A DNA stretch of 33,176 nt from Xenorhabdus anantnagensis (GTDB lineage: Bacteria; Pseudomonadota; Gammaproteobacteria; Enterobacterales; Enterobacteriaceae), in contig NZ_JAQRFN010000032.1 in the NCBI RefSeq assembly GCF_028598555.1, positions 1-33,176 on the forward strand. The letters run 5' to 3'. The translations under genes and the position numbers were made by a program. This document shows positions 9,985-18,243 of this stretch, piece by piece (positions within the stretch are counted from its first letter, which is position 1; every line of letters begins with the position of its first letter). The notes beneath the pieces were generated by a model that did no database searches, was not told the DNA's origin, and saw nothing but the letters and a program-made list of their open reading frames with translations.

Positions 9985-10009
9985 GGCAACTTGAGATCAA
10001 TTGGGTATA
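9985..10009 (-). repeat. half-copy of interspersed TATACCCAAT repeat at the murQ 3' end
   Basis: On the minus strand it reads TATACCCAATTGATCTCAAG and then TTGCC. This resembles the arm found in the full hairpin at 22238-22307 and the half-sites at 10981 and 16897. It overlaps the last codons and the TGA stop of murQ (ATA CCC AAT TGA). Confidence 0.6.
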
Positions 10010-10896
10010 GCTGGCCGGATAAACCCTTGGTGTTTTGCCAATAAAGCTTTGGCTTCTTCGGCACTGACGCCCGATAAAATCATGACAATTGCAGTCTTGC
10101 TGTGACCACCACAGGCACTGAGGGCTTGCTCTGCAATTTCCTTGCTGCACTCAGTGGCGGTCATGACAATATTTTTCTGGCGTTCGATCAATTTGGCATT
10201 GGTGGCTTCCACATCTACCATCAAATTGCCATACACTTTTCCCGTACGGATCATGGCACCTGTGGTGATCATATTCAGTATCAGTTTTTGCGCTGTTCCT
10301 GCTTTCATGCGGGAAGAGCCGGTCACAACTTCAGGCCCGACTATGGGAGTAATGGCGATATCTGCTAATTGTGTCATTGGGCTGTCCGGGTTGCAGCAGA
10401 TACAAGCAATGGTAGCGCCCACTGATTTGGCATATTCCATTGCACCCAATACGTAAGGTGTCCGGCCACTGGCGGCGATCCCTACCAGAATATCTCTTTG
10501 GCTAAAGTGTAGTATCTTAAGGTCATTAATGCCTAATTGCCTGTTATCTTCCGCATTTTCGACAGCTTTCAAAATGGCCCGATGCCCGCCGGCAATCAAG
10601 CCGATGACTTGTTCTGGTTTTGTGCCATAAGTTGGAGGACATTCACTGGCATCCAAAATTCCCAAACGCCCGGATGTTCCGGCTCCAATGTAGATTAAGC
10701 GCCCACCCTGACGAAATGTTTCGGCAACTTTATCAACCAAATCGGCGATTTGAGGCAGGTTTTTTTCGACAGCGATGGCCACTTTTTTATCTTCATCGTT
10801 GATAACACGCAACATGTCGAGAGTGGATAACGTATCGATATGGGTGCTGGAGGGATTGCGGCTCTCAGTTACCATATTACTTAGGTCGATTTTCAT
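9997..10896 (-). CDS. murQ: N-acetylmuramic acid 6-phosphate etherase
   Basis: Cleaves the lactyl ether of MurNAc-6-P to GlcNAc-6-P and D-lactate, the committed step of MurNAc recycling or use. It is 299 aa with one SIS sugar-isomerase fold. The stretch [20 protein letters not shown] (71-90) includes the catalytic glutamate E85, and the second acid is E116 in [21 protein letters not shown] is the sugar-phosphate-binding region. AGGA before ATG 10896 fits. It precedes murP with a 32-bp gap. The divergent regulator murR found in E. coli is not present in the window. The C-terminus IPN-stop is encoded by a piece of an interspersed repeat that replaces the family's usual last residues. Confidence 0.95.
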   Translation of the reverse strand: MKIDLSNMVTESRNPSSTHIDTLSTLDMLRVINDEDKKVAIAVEKNLPQIADLVDKVAETFRQGGRLIYIGAGTSGRLGILDASECPPTYGTKPEQVIGLIAGGHRAILKAVENAEDNRQLGINDLKILHFSQRDILVGIAASGRTPYVLGAMEYAKSVGATIACICCNPDSPMTQLADIAITPIVGPEVVTGSSRMKAGTAQKLILNMITTGAMIRTGKVYGNLMVDVEATNAKLIERQKNIVMTATECSKEIAEQALSACGGHSKTAIVMILSGVSAEEAKALLAKHQGFIRPAIPN

Positions 10897-11294
10897 TATT
10901 TTTTCCTGCTATATGACCAGAATAGATTTGTGGTCAGAATAGATTTATCGATAGCTGGTTATCGTACAGATTATTAGGTTTATACCCAATATATTTTTAG
11001 TCGCATCCAGAAGCCAGTAGAAGTCCTCCTTATTATTTATATAAGTCTAAATTATTTATATGAATGTAAATTATATGAATAAAAAAATAAGTTTAAATTT
11101 TAGCTCCGGTAAATGGAGTTCTATTCGATATGTGATAACCATTTCTTATCAGGCGATAAGAATATTTCATTAAGCACTTTGTCTAAAAGTTTCCTAATGT
11201 ATTTTAAGTGTGTGTAAGTGTTATTTTTTTCTCTAAATTTGGACATCAATGCTTAATTGCTGGAAAAGAACCATATTTTATGAGGTACTCATAT
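10897..11294. other. murQ / inverse-autotransporter divergent intergenic region
   Basis: About 400 bp of AT-rich DNA serving two divergent promoters. It contains a 17-nt direct repeat (10914-10930 and 10931-10947, sharing CAGAATAGATTT), a half-copy of the interspersed repeat at 10981-11004 (TATACCCAATATATTTTTAG), and a 6+6 palindrome CTTATC-AGGC-GATAAG at 11145-11160 that could be an operator. No CRP or MurR site is identified with confidence. Confidence 0.5.
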
Positions 11295-14200
11295 ATGGAC
11301 TCGTATATTAGTAAAAAGTTCGTTAGGTTTTTAGTCTTTATATATTCGATACTTATATTTCCACTCACATCATTGAGTGCATTCGCTGTGGATGGGAAAA
11401 AATATGAACATCAATCGCAAAAAAAATTCTTAGAAAATCAGGAGAGTGAAAATAATCTCAATGACAAGGAAAATGAAACAGCGGGTTTGATTGCCAGAAA
11501 TATTCAAACGGTTAGTAATGTGTTGTCATCATCACCGTCTGAGCTTACTGAACAAGCTAAATCTTATGCACTGGGGAAAATAAATAGCGCAGTAAACGGT
11601 GAAACACAAAAGTGGCTATCGCAATTTGGTACAGCCAAAATTAATTTTTCTATGGATAGAAAAGGGAAATTAGATAATGGATCTTTGGACTTATTGTTAC
11701 CACTTTACGATAACAAGTCCGACTGGCTATTTTTCTCACAATTGGGTTATCGCAATAAAGACAGCCGACATACTCTGAATTTAGGATTTGGTGGGCGTTA
11801 TTTTACACCAAGCTGGATGTATGGATTAAATTCTTTCTATGACTTTGACGTCACGGGTAATAATAAACGTATCGGTTTAGGGGGTGAGGCATGGACAGAC
11901 TATGCCAAGTTCTCTGCCAATACTTATTGGCGTGTGAGTGACTGGCATGATTCACCGCACGAAAAAGGATGGGAAGAACGCCCTGCCAACGGCTTTGACA
12001 TCAATGGTGAATTCTTCCTGCCTGCTTATCCGAATATTGGCGGTAAGTTAGCCTATGAACAGTATTTTGGCGATCAAGTCGCTTTGTTCAATCGTGATAC
12101 CAAGCAGAAAGACCCAAGTCTGGCTCGATTTGGGGTGAATTATACACCTGTTCCACTGGTGACCATGGGAGTTGATTATAAACTCGGCAGCGGCGGACAC
12201 AGTGAAACGCTGTTCCAAACCAACCTTAATTACAGATTCGGCGTACCGTTTGAAGCCCAGCTATCATCAGATAGCGTTGCATCTATGCGTACATTGGCAG
12301 GCAGCCGCTACGATTTGGTGGAAAGAAATAACCAGATTGTTCTTGATTACCGTAAGAAAGGTGAAAAAGAAGTGTTGCTGAATATTCATCAACAGAATAT
12401 TACGGGATATAGCTACCAAAGGTGGGCTCCGATACATGCCACTGTCACACCTAAGGACGCGAAACTGAAATTTCAGTCAAATGATTTATTCCGTGAGAAC
12501 AACGGTGGGATTACTGAAGGCGTGAACCCTATCGGGCTGACACTGCCAAAATATGACCCTAAAACTGATAATACCTATGAGCTCAGTTTTACGGCGGAAG
12601 ACAGCAGTGGCAACGAATCTAAACCCAGCAAGATAACCGTCAAAGTTGAGCCTTTTGTTTTAAAAGAAGATGTGACGAAAGAGGTGGTTAAAACCGGTAA
12701 GACTGATGAAGTGGCCTACAAATTGCTGGCGACCATCACTCACGGTACAAAAGATAAGGCCCCCCTTGCTAAACTGAAAGTCAGTAATTTGCAGTGGTTT
12801 GTCGATGAGCCTAACACTGACAAAGTGGAATGGGTGCAAAGTGACACAACGAATGACAAAGGGCAGTTAGAGGCAACAGTAAGCAGTACACAACTGCTTA
12901 AGGATGTGAAGGTTTACCTGACAATGGACGGAATGCCTCAAACAAAAGTCATCGATAGTCTCGATTTCGCTCAGGTCGCTGAATCTGAGTATACAGTTAA
13001 GGTTGAAACTAAAGAGAGCGGTCCACTGGTGGTTGGTAAAAACGAGGGTTACATTTTTATCGCAACTATAACTGATGCAGCTGGTAACCTTCTGAAAGAT
13101 AAAGAGGTGAAAGTTAAGTGGAGCGTTAAGGGTGGCCTTCCGCCGGGCGTGAAATGGCTAAGTGAGAAAGAAACTGATAAAACAGATGATAACGGTCAAA
13201 TATCAGCGACTTTAATCAGTGATAAAGCTGCAAAAGATATCACTGTTGAAGTGACAATCGATGGTGTTAAGACAGCATCTGCTACTAAACCTGTAGAGTT
13301 CACCGAAGATGATCCTGCAACAAGTGGTATTACCTGGACAGGAGCGCAGGAATATGAGGCTGTGGCAGGTATGAAGTATAAGGTTACTGTTAACATCCCG
13401 GATAGTGAGAATAGGTTTAATTCAACTTACACTAGGAACATAACCTTCCTCGACAAGGAAAAGTACCCTGGCCTCAAGCTAGTCGAAGTACTGCCTGCTG
13501 ATAAATCTATTAGGGATACGATAACTTTCACTTTTGAAAGTACCCAAGAAACCGAACCAGGAGTGATAGAGCTTATCCTCACAGAGAAGAATGGTGGTAA
13601 GACAGTAAATATTGTGTCACCTCCAATATCTTTTAAAGCAGGACTTAATGATATTAAAGTTTCTTCGTTTGAATTGGTCAATACCAATACCAATACGAAT
13701 AATTACAAGGCGGATGGGGACGATCAGGCTAAGTTGAAGATAACTGTTAATTATTCAGCTGGTGGTCCGGCAGAAAATCTCAGTGTTGATCCTAGCCAAA
13801 TACAGTGGACAACTAACGTCGATAATTTTAACGATAAATTCACATTCACGCTTGAATCGTCAACAACAAATAAACAAGGAGAGCTGTATGCCAACATGAC
13901 ATCTAAAATAAGTATTTTGAAGAATGGGCGTGGCGTTATACCGAAAATTAAATTACCTACGAGTGATTCAAAGGGTGGGCAGGAAGTCGCCCTGAGTAAT
14001 CCTGATAGTATAATCTTCGAGCCAGTTCCGAAACTTGCGCAGCTTTATGTGTTTAATAAAGATCAGAAGGCAAAAAATCGTATTTTTGGAATCCATGAAC
14101 ATGGGCCTAGTAATGTTTTCAACTCGCTACAAGCATATTTATATGATGAGGAGGGCAAGAGCCTGCCAGTTAATGGTAATGAATTTAAAGTTACCTATAC

Positions 14201-14723
14201 AGCTGATAAACACGATTCTTTAAGTAAACATTTCATAGATAAGAATAATGGCTTAATTTCTTTCAATATCACACCTAAAGACGAGTTAGAGTTCGTAGGA
14301 CTGAAGGAGCGGAAGTTCAGTGCAAGGATAGAGAATAAGCTGACATTCGAGGTGACCGCATACGAATACAATTGGAAACCTGTTCGTTGGTTCCTGCTGA
14401 TGGGAAAGGCGGAGAAGACGATCAATCAGGTTAAGGGTGAAGAGTGCTCCAGAAAAGACGGGCTTAAGGATGTAAGAGATGTTGATGTATGGAGCGTTGA
14501 TGGTCAAGCAGATACAGACCCGCTATTGAATGAATTCATAGATGTGGTGGATTGGGGTTTCTTTACCGTTTCAATAAAGGGGCCATACCAACCTAATGAT
14601 ACCTCCATAAATGTTCTGAAGGAGGGCTCAAATGAATTTGAAGCAATCAATTTTAAAAACGGCGATACTACTCGCGACCCTGCCAATAACTCACCGGTTG
14701 CTTGTTTATTAAACGAACAATAA
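11295..14723 (+). CDS. inverse autotransporter (intimin/invasin-type) with Ig-like passenger
   Basis: A large surface adhesin of 1142 aa. I chose ATG 11295 because GAGG lies 9 nt upstream and a clean signal peptide follows (residues 1-31, cleaved after SAFA). Earlier in-frame starts at 11208 and 11280 are weaker. A polar, helical stretch precedes an outer-membrane beta-barrel at about 105-326, with the inverse-autotransporter texts FSQLGYRNKDSRHTLNLG, GGRYF, GLNSFYDFDVTGNNKRIGLG and a barrel end at NYRFGVPF. An alpha-helical linker follows, then an invasin D1-like region and several bacterial Ig-like (Big_1-type) domains from about 445, for example DAAGNLLKDKEVKVKWSV with TDDNGQISATL. The tip holds the only two late cysteines, C1051 and C1137, which could form a disulfide. 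No LysM domain is seen. The role is probably adhesion to host or neighbouring cells; the receptor is unknown. It is followed by a strong terminator. Confidence 0.93.
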   Translation: MDSYISKKFVRFLVFIYSILIFPLTSLSAFAVDGKKYEHQSQKKFLENQESENNLNDKENETAGLIARNIQTVSNVLSSSPSELTEQAKSYALGKINSAVNGETQKWLSQFGTAKINFSMDRKGKLDNGSLDLLLPLYDNKSDWLFFSQLGYRNKDSRHTLNLGFGGRYFTPSWMYGLNSFYDFDVTGNNKRIGLGGEAWTDYAKFSANTYWRVSDWHDSPHEKGWEERPANGFDINGEFFLPAYPNIGGKLAYEQYFGDQVALFNRDTKQKDPSLARFGVNYTPVPLVTMGVDYKLGSGGHSETLFQTNLNYRFGVPFEAQLSSDSVASMRTLAGSRYDLVERNNQIVLDYRKKGEKEVLLNIHQQNITGYSYQRWAPIHATVTPKDAKLKFQSNDLFRENNGGITEGVNPIGLTLPKYDPKTDNTYELSFTAEDSSGNESKPSKITVKVEPFVLKEDVTKEVVKTGKTDEVAYKLLATITHGTKDKAPLAKLKVSNLQWFVDEPNTDKVEWVQSDTTNDKGQLEATVSSTQLLKDVKVYLTMDGMPQTKVIDSLDFAQVAESEYTVKVETKESGPLVVGKNEGYIFIATITDAAGNLLKDKEVKVKWSVKGGLPPGVKWLSEKETDKTDDNGQISATLISDKAAKDITVEVTIDGVKTASATKPVEFTEDDPATSGITWTGAQEYEAVAGMKYKVTVNIPDSENRFNSTYTRNITFLDKEKYPGLKLVEVLPADKSIRDTITFTFESTQETEPGVIELILTEKNGGKTVNIVSPPISFKAGLNDIKVSSFELVNTNTNTNNYKADGDDQAKLKITVNYSAGGPAENLSVDPSQIQWTTNVDNFNDKFTFTLESSTTNKQGELYANMTSKISILKNGRGVIPKIKLPTSDSKGGQEVALSNPDSIIFEPVPKLAQLYVFNKDQKAKNRIFGIHEHGPSNVFNSLQAYLYDEEGKSLPVNGNEFKVTYTADKHDSLSKHFIDKNNGLISFNITPKDELEFVGLKERKFSARIENKLTFEVTAYEYNWKPVRWFLLMGKAEKTINQVKGEECSRKDGLKDVRDVDVWSVDGQADTDPLLNEFIDVVDWGFFTVSIKGPYQPNDTSINVLKEGSNEFEAINFKNGDTTRDPANNSPVACLLNEQ

Positions 14724-14740
14724 ACCAATTTATAGTAATA

Positions 14741-14775
14741 AAAACACAGGCTCAATATTGAGCCTGTGTTTTTTA
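14741..14775 (+). terminator. rho-independent terminator of the invasin-like gene
   Basis: Two 16-nt arms, AAAACACAGGCTCAAT (14741-14756) and ATTGAGCCTGTGTTTT (14757-14772), are perfect complements, with a T run at the end. It starts 17 bp after the stop codon and should also stop transcription from the opposite direction. Confidence 0.93.
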
Positions 14776-15885
14776 ATGTGTGATAATATTTTTATTTTAT
14801 TCTCCTGTAATGATTAAATGAAGGATGTTTGGTGACACGTTAACGGAGAAATAATTTGAAATTAGGATATGTATAGAATGGAATAAAGTATCAATATAAT
14901 TTTTCTAATTTATATGAAGGTTTTTAAACACTGAGCTGGTTAATTCATTAACGTGAAATTGTCCTTGGGTACATAAATTTCAGCACGGTTGCTCCACAAA
15001 ATCTCATACCAATACAGAATATTCCGATATCAAAAATCTTCATAATTTGTAATAAGATTAGATGGATTTTATCAATAACAACGCACTAAAAACCTGCCAT
15101 TACACGTACTGTTATTTATCAATGCTATATTTATGAGTGAGTTTTATACTCGTTTTATGATGGTGAAAATTATTATCATTATATTTGATATAGTGCTTTT
15201 AATTAAAGCAAATCATTATTAACACGTAACAAGAGTAAGTTTTAAAATAGCCATAAAAGTAAAGATTTGATCAAGGGGGAATAATAAAATGGATATGAAT
15301 TATCTGCTATTTATTTCACTATACGAGTAAGTCAGCTATATATGCTTTTCTTTGTATCTAAGAATTAAATTATTCACACAATAGTTTCTTAGTATGATAT
15401 TTTAACTTTCATGGTTTTTTGGTATTTCCATCAATGGGTTACCAATAAATGAAAGTTATCAATTGATAACTTGTTGTTCATTATTTTTTCTTGATGATAG
15501 CCTAATTTTAGGACATATAACATAGCCAGTAGTAGGTTTATTTTAATGAAGGGAGATTTGTATGCCCGATAAATTTCAGGTTATATCACTGGAAACAGAG
15601 ACGTAACTTGGAAGATGAAGGGTATAAATGTGGATAACAAGAGGTCATTTTAATTTGTATTATAAAATGTAAATTTTGTGTTAGTTACATTTGGTATTAT
15701 TTCTTTACGTAATTAATGCGTAATAATAAATCTTTTGCTTATTGTACCCTTATTAACTAACATTTTGTTAATTAACATTTTGACAGTTGACCAGATAAAA
15801 CCTTTGGCAAAACGTTAAGTTAAAATGCTATCACCATGAATCTGTGATGTTTTGTAGTTATTTAACAATCATTGGGCGAAAGAAC
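14776..15885. other. 1.1 kb AT-rich gene-poor region
   Basis: No gene of normal length. Items seen: a 20-bp perfect palindrome AAGTTATCAATTGATAACTT at 15453-15472; a 15-nt tandem pair at 15753-15767 and 15768-15782 (TTAACTAACATTTTG, TTAATTAACATTTTG) just before a TTGACA at 15780-15785; and two very short frames with good Shine-Dalgarno sequences (15289-15330, 13 codons; 15562-15606, 14 codons). The region may hold lysR regulatory DNA, decayed genes, or an unannotated small RNA. Confidence 0.5.
15562..15606 (+). CDS. candidate 14-aa small ORF (speculative)
   Basis: ATG 15562 is preceded by GAAGGGAG at ideal spacing and encodes MPDKFQVISLETET. The ribosome-binding site is stronger than that of many real genes here, and the frames just beyond the stop are also short and open. 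It could be a leader peptide, a true small protein, or the start of a decayed gene. No family is recognised. Confidence 0.2.
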   Translation: MPDKFQVISLETET

Positions 15886-16776
15886 ATGGATATACGCAAT
15901 CTTGAAGCTTTTATCGTTTTGGCTGAGACTCTTAATTATCATAAGGCTTCAGAGAGGCTTTATCTTTCTCAGCCGGCCTTGACGAAGAAAATACACGGGT
16001 TGGAAGATATTCTTGGTGCTTCACTATTTACAAGGGGGCCAAATGGAACAAGATTGACAGATTTTGGGCATAAGACACTGGAAAATGCCAGAAAGTTTTT
16101 AACGCACTATGAACGCTTCAAAAGTCAGGTTCATTTTGATTCAAAAGAAGATTTGGTCAGGCATTTATATGTTGGCTCATGTTTTCCTATCCATAATTAT
16201 TCTCAAATAGAGAAACAGATTGCGGGGAATAAAGGAAATGTTGTATTAGCATTGGTGACCGGGCTGTCTGTTGAGCAGCAGATAAGTTTATTGAATGCAG
16301 GAATGTTACATGTTGCTGTGATACCCATGGCATCCATTGCGCAGTTAGAGCCTAAAAAGACGTTTACAGAACGGTTAGTTTTTATCTTTAGAAAAAAGAG
16401 TAACTTGATATCTAAGTTCAGGATAGCTTTAAGTAAATATGGCAATGGGATTGCTCTGGCAAATTCATCAGAAAAAAATGAGGTAATTGAGTTAACGAAT
16501 TTCCTTAATGTTTTTCCTATTTATACCGGTGACAATATGAATTTATTATTAAAGACAAATGATATCATGTTGATAATTGAGATGGTGACAAAAAATAATT
16601 ATTATGCCTTTGTTCCTGAACGAATTATTAGTTCGATTCCTGATTATTATATGAATTTGTTGGAAATTGTTGAAACAGATAAAAAAATTGATCTCGGTGT
16701 GGTTTGGGGGAAATCAATAGACGATCATCTGCTTGACGACGCAGAAAGTTTTTCTACGTTGGTTGCTAGTGTATAA
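15886..16776 (+). CDS. LysR-family transcriptional regulator
   Basis: 296 aa from ATG 15886. The N-terminus MDIRNLEAFIVLAETLNYHK followed by SQPALTKKIHGLE and LFTRG is the classic LysR winged helix-turn-helix (residues 1-65) that binds T-N11-A operators. Residues ~90-290 form the effector-binding domain, poorly conserved, with no recognisable ligand. Codon 1 of the longer open frame (15844) lacks a ribosome-binding site and does not fit family N-termini. It stands alone: a 1.1 kb noncoding gap upstream and a convergent Tad2-like gene downstream. LysR proteins often control an adjacent gene, but neither neighbour is divergent from it, so no target is implied. Confidence 0.88.
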   Translation: MDIRNLEAFIVLAETLNYHKASERLYLSQPALTKKIHGLEDILGASLFTRGPNGTRLTDFGHKTLENARKFLTHYERFKSQVHFDSKEDLVRHLYVGSCFPIHNYSQIEKQIAGNKGNVVLALVTGLSVEQQISLLNAGMLHVAVIPMASIAQLEPKKTFTERLVFIFRKKSNLISKFRIALSKYGNGIALANSSEKNEVIELTNFLNVFPIYTGDNMNLLLKTNDIMLIIEMVTKNNYYAFVPERIISSIPDYYMNLLEIVETDKKIDLGVVWGKSIDDHLLDDAESFSTLVASV

Positions 16777-16896
16777 GTCAGAAAATTACTGCTGTTTTCC
16801 TTAGGATATTTGTTATTTAATTTCTATATTATTATGGAGATTAAGGTATAAATTATAAAGAAACTTTCTCAGTAAGGAGTGCAAAATGAGAACGTA

Positions 16897-16921
16897 TATA
16901 CCCGCTTAACTTGAAGATGCC
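16897..16921 (+). repeat. half-copy of interspersed TATACCC repeat
   Basis: TATACCCGCTTAACTTGAAG plus ATGCC resembles the arm of the hairpin repeat at 22238-22307 and the partial copies at 9985 and 10981. It is the most diverged of the four. Confidence 0.4.
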
Positions 16922-16979
16922 GGTTTCAGGATTTGAAAATTATCATTTAATCGGCAAACGAGAACGTTATCTGTCAGCG

Positions 16980-17017
16980 TTCCCAATTAAATGGAATAAT
17001 GGATATTTAATTGGGAA
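16980..17017. other. perfect 13-bp inverted repeat downstream of lysR
   Basis: TTCCCAATTAAAT (16980-16992) pairs with ATTTAATTGGGAA (17005-17017) across a 12-nt loop. The outer bases extend the stem with one wobble. It lies at the right edge of the first duplication unit and is followed by A rather than T on this strand, so its role as a lysR terminator is uncertain. Confidence 0.5.
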
Positions 17018-17025
17018 TGCTTCAT

Positions 17026-17057
17026 GAAAAAAAAGGCCACGCCGGATGCGCAGCCTT
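17026..17057 (-). terminator. terminator of Tad2-like gene A
   Basis: On the minus strand AAGGCTGCGC, loop ATCCG, GCGTGGCCTT, then eight T. The 10-bp stem has two G-U pairs. The matching hairpin after gene B carries a compensatory G-C to A-T change, which supports the structure. Confidence 0.85.
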
Positions 17058-17083
17058 GGATTCGGGAGGTAGATTTTGGGGAT

Positions 17084-17812
17084 TTAGTTATCACGCCAAA
17101 TTAAGGAAAAGCGCTTGGTTTGACCTGTTTGTTGCAATATGGCACCTACTTTTTGTGCCTCAGTGCCAGTTATTTTAATACTGAATTTATTGGGATAACT
17201 AGTGGAATTAATTCCTGTCTGACCTAAATTATAGGTTATGTCATCAACAACTACATAAAGGTATTTATTATTCAGTAAATTATTTACACTCTGCGCACTT
17301 TTTTTGTCTTTATAACTCGAGAAGGAACAATAAATATTACTCTCAGAATTCTCCATATAATAATCCCAAGAGAACGAGGAAACATCCTCAATCTTTGTTG
17401 TTGTATTCTGAAGTATCTTTAAAGAACCATAGCTACTCTGTAAATACCCCCACTCTTCTCTGTCGTTGTAGCCTAAAGTGATCTCAAAAGACAGCATGCA
17501 ATTATCTGGATTAGGTTTGTGCTCCGGCTTCAGCAACGCCCAATCGCACGCCATCATGTCTTTTTGTTCTGGAGACCAAGGATAGTCGCCATCTTTATCT
17601 AATCTTGCAATATAGAGAGGTTTATCCTTTGTCGCATTGGGAAGGTAAACGTATGTATTAGAATCCCAATCACTGCGATGTAATTTATTTCCTAAAAAAA
17701 TTTGACTTAATGCCCAGGGAAAAGAACCAACTGGGGCAGACAAATCGTATTGCTCTGGATTAAACAGACACTTGAGGTCAGGGCGACTCTCTGGCTTATT
17801 AACTTCAGACAT
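17084..17812 (-). CDS. Tad2/DUF2829-like domain protein, copy A
   Basis: 242 aa, no signal peptide or membrane segment. Residues ~29-95 fit the DUF2829 (MW1434, Thoeris anti-defence 2) pattern: FPWALSQIFLGNKLHRSDW (31-49), then TYVYL and PLYIARL, then YPWSPEQKDMMACDW (77-91). This matches the family's F-x2-AL, G-x-K-x2-R-x2-W, YI and PW-x2-SQ-x-D-x-LA-x-DW order. Phage Tad2 proteins are single-domain and bind cyclic ADP-ribose signals. Here ~150 extra C-terminal residues follow, beta-rich in appearance, which I do not recognise. GAGGGA lies 3 nt before the ATG. Copy B is a tandem paralogue: 79% identical by eye over residues 1-97, very different in the middle, and similar again from NNKYLYV to the shared end WRDN. 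Actual binding of a nucleotide signal is inference. Confidence 0.72.
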   Translation of the reverse strand: MSEVNKPESRPDLKCLFNPEQYDLSAPVGSFPWALSQIFLGNKLHRSDWDSNTYVYLPNATKDKPLYIARLDKDGDYPWSPEQKDMMACDWALLKPEHKPNPDNCMLSFEITLGYNDREEWGYLQSSYGSLKILQNTTTKIEDVSSFSWDYYMENSESNIYCSFSSYKDKKSAQSVNNLLNNKYLYVVVDDITYNLGQTGINSTSYPNKFSIKITGTEAQKVGAILQQTGQTKRFSLIWRDN

Positions 17813-18183
17813 AAATCCCTCACTTATTATTCGTTAAAGTTCAAGGTAATTTCATCCTACTGCTAAATTGCCAGTCAATTTTACCGAGGGCGGGTTTTTA
17901 TCTCAATTTAATAACGATAGGCAGAATTAATACGCATTAAAATATGGCTATGTATTATAAAATCTGTCTATTGGTCGAGTGTGTGATTCACTGCGTTGTA
18001 AATTCGAAGTTTGCTGCTGATAAATGCCATATCAGCCATTAGTCAGAAGGTAACTATTGTCTGAGAACGGGGAACATAGGATTATTTATGGGGATTGAGG
18101 TGTTGACCATATCACCCAAAAAAAATTCATTGATACACACAGCGAAATTAACGCAATAAGGGTTATTTCCATGGGAATGCCAT
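17813..18183 (-). promoter_or_regulatory. conserved upstream region of Tad2-like gene A
   Basis: About 310 bp, to roughly 18125, are ~90% identical to the region upstream of gene B. It includes a TATAAT on the minus strand about 155 bp before the gene and a perfect 7-bp inverted repeat GCTGATA...TATCAGC at 18016-18036, whose counterpart upstream of B keeps pairing through a G-U. It probably holds the promoter and a long leader. The remaining ~50 bp up to unit B is unremarkable. Confidence 0.5.
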
Positions 18184-18217
18184 GAAAAGAAAAAGACCAC
18201 GCTGGGTGCGCAGTCTT
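18184..18217 (-). terminator. terminator of Tad2-like gene B
   Basis: On the minus strand AAGACTGCGC, loop ACCCA, GCGTGGTCTT, followed by TTTC and more T. Same fold as the hairpin after gene A, with one base pair changed on both sides. Confidence 0.8.
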
Positions 18218-18243
18218 GAATTTAGGGTGTAGATTTTGGGGGC

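Larger units (their letters stand above)
17013..18125 (-). repeat. tandem duplication unit A (Tad2-like gene plus ~310 bp upstream)
   Basis: Homologous to 18174-19278. The alignment starts at GGGAATGC, runs through the terminator and gene, and ends in the shared TTGACCATATCACCC upstream of the gene. The two start codons are 1157 bp apart. By eye the upstream ~305 bp differ at about 30 positions. Confidence 0.88.

Noticed and set aside
10102-10456. plus-strand frames opposite murQ
   Set aside because: Antisense shadows; the MurQ frame has full catalytic motifs.
15289-15330. 13-codon ORF with a Shine-Dalgarno sequence in the AT-rich desert
   Set aside because: Too short and AT-rich to separate from chance; mentioned in the region entry only.
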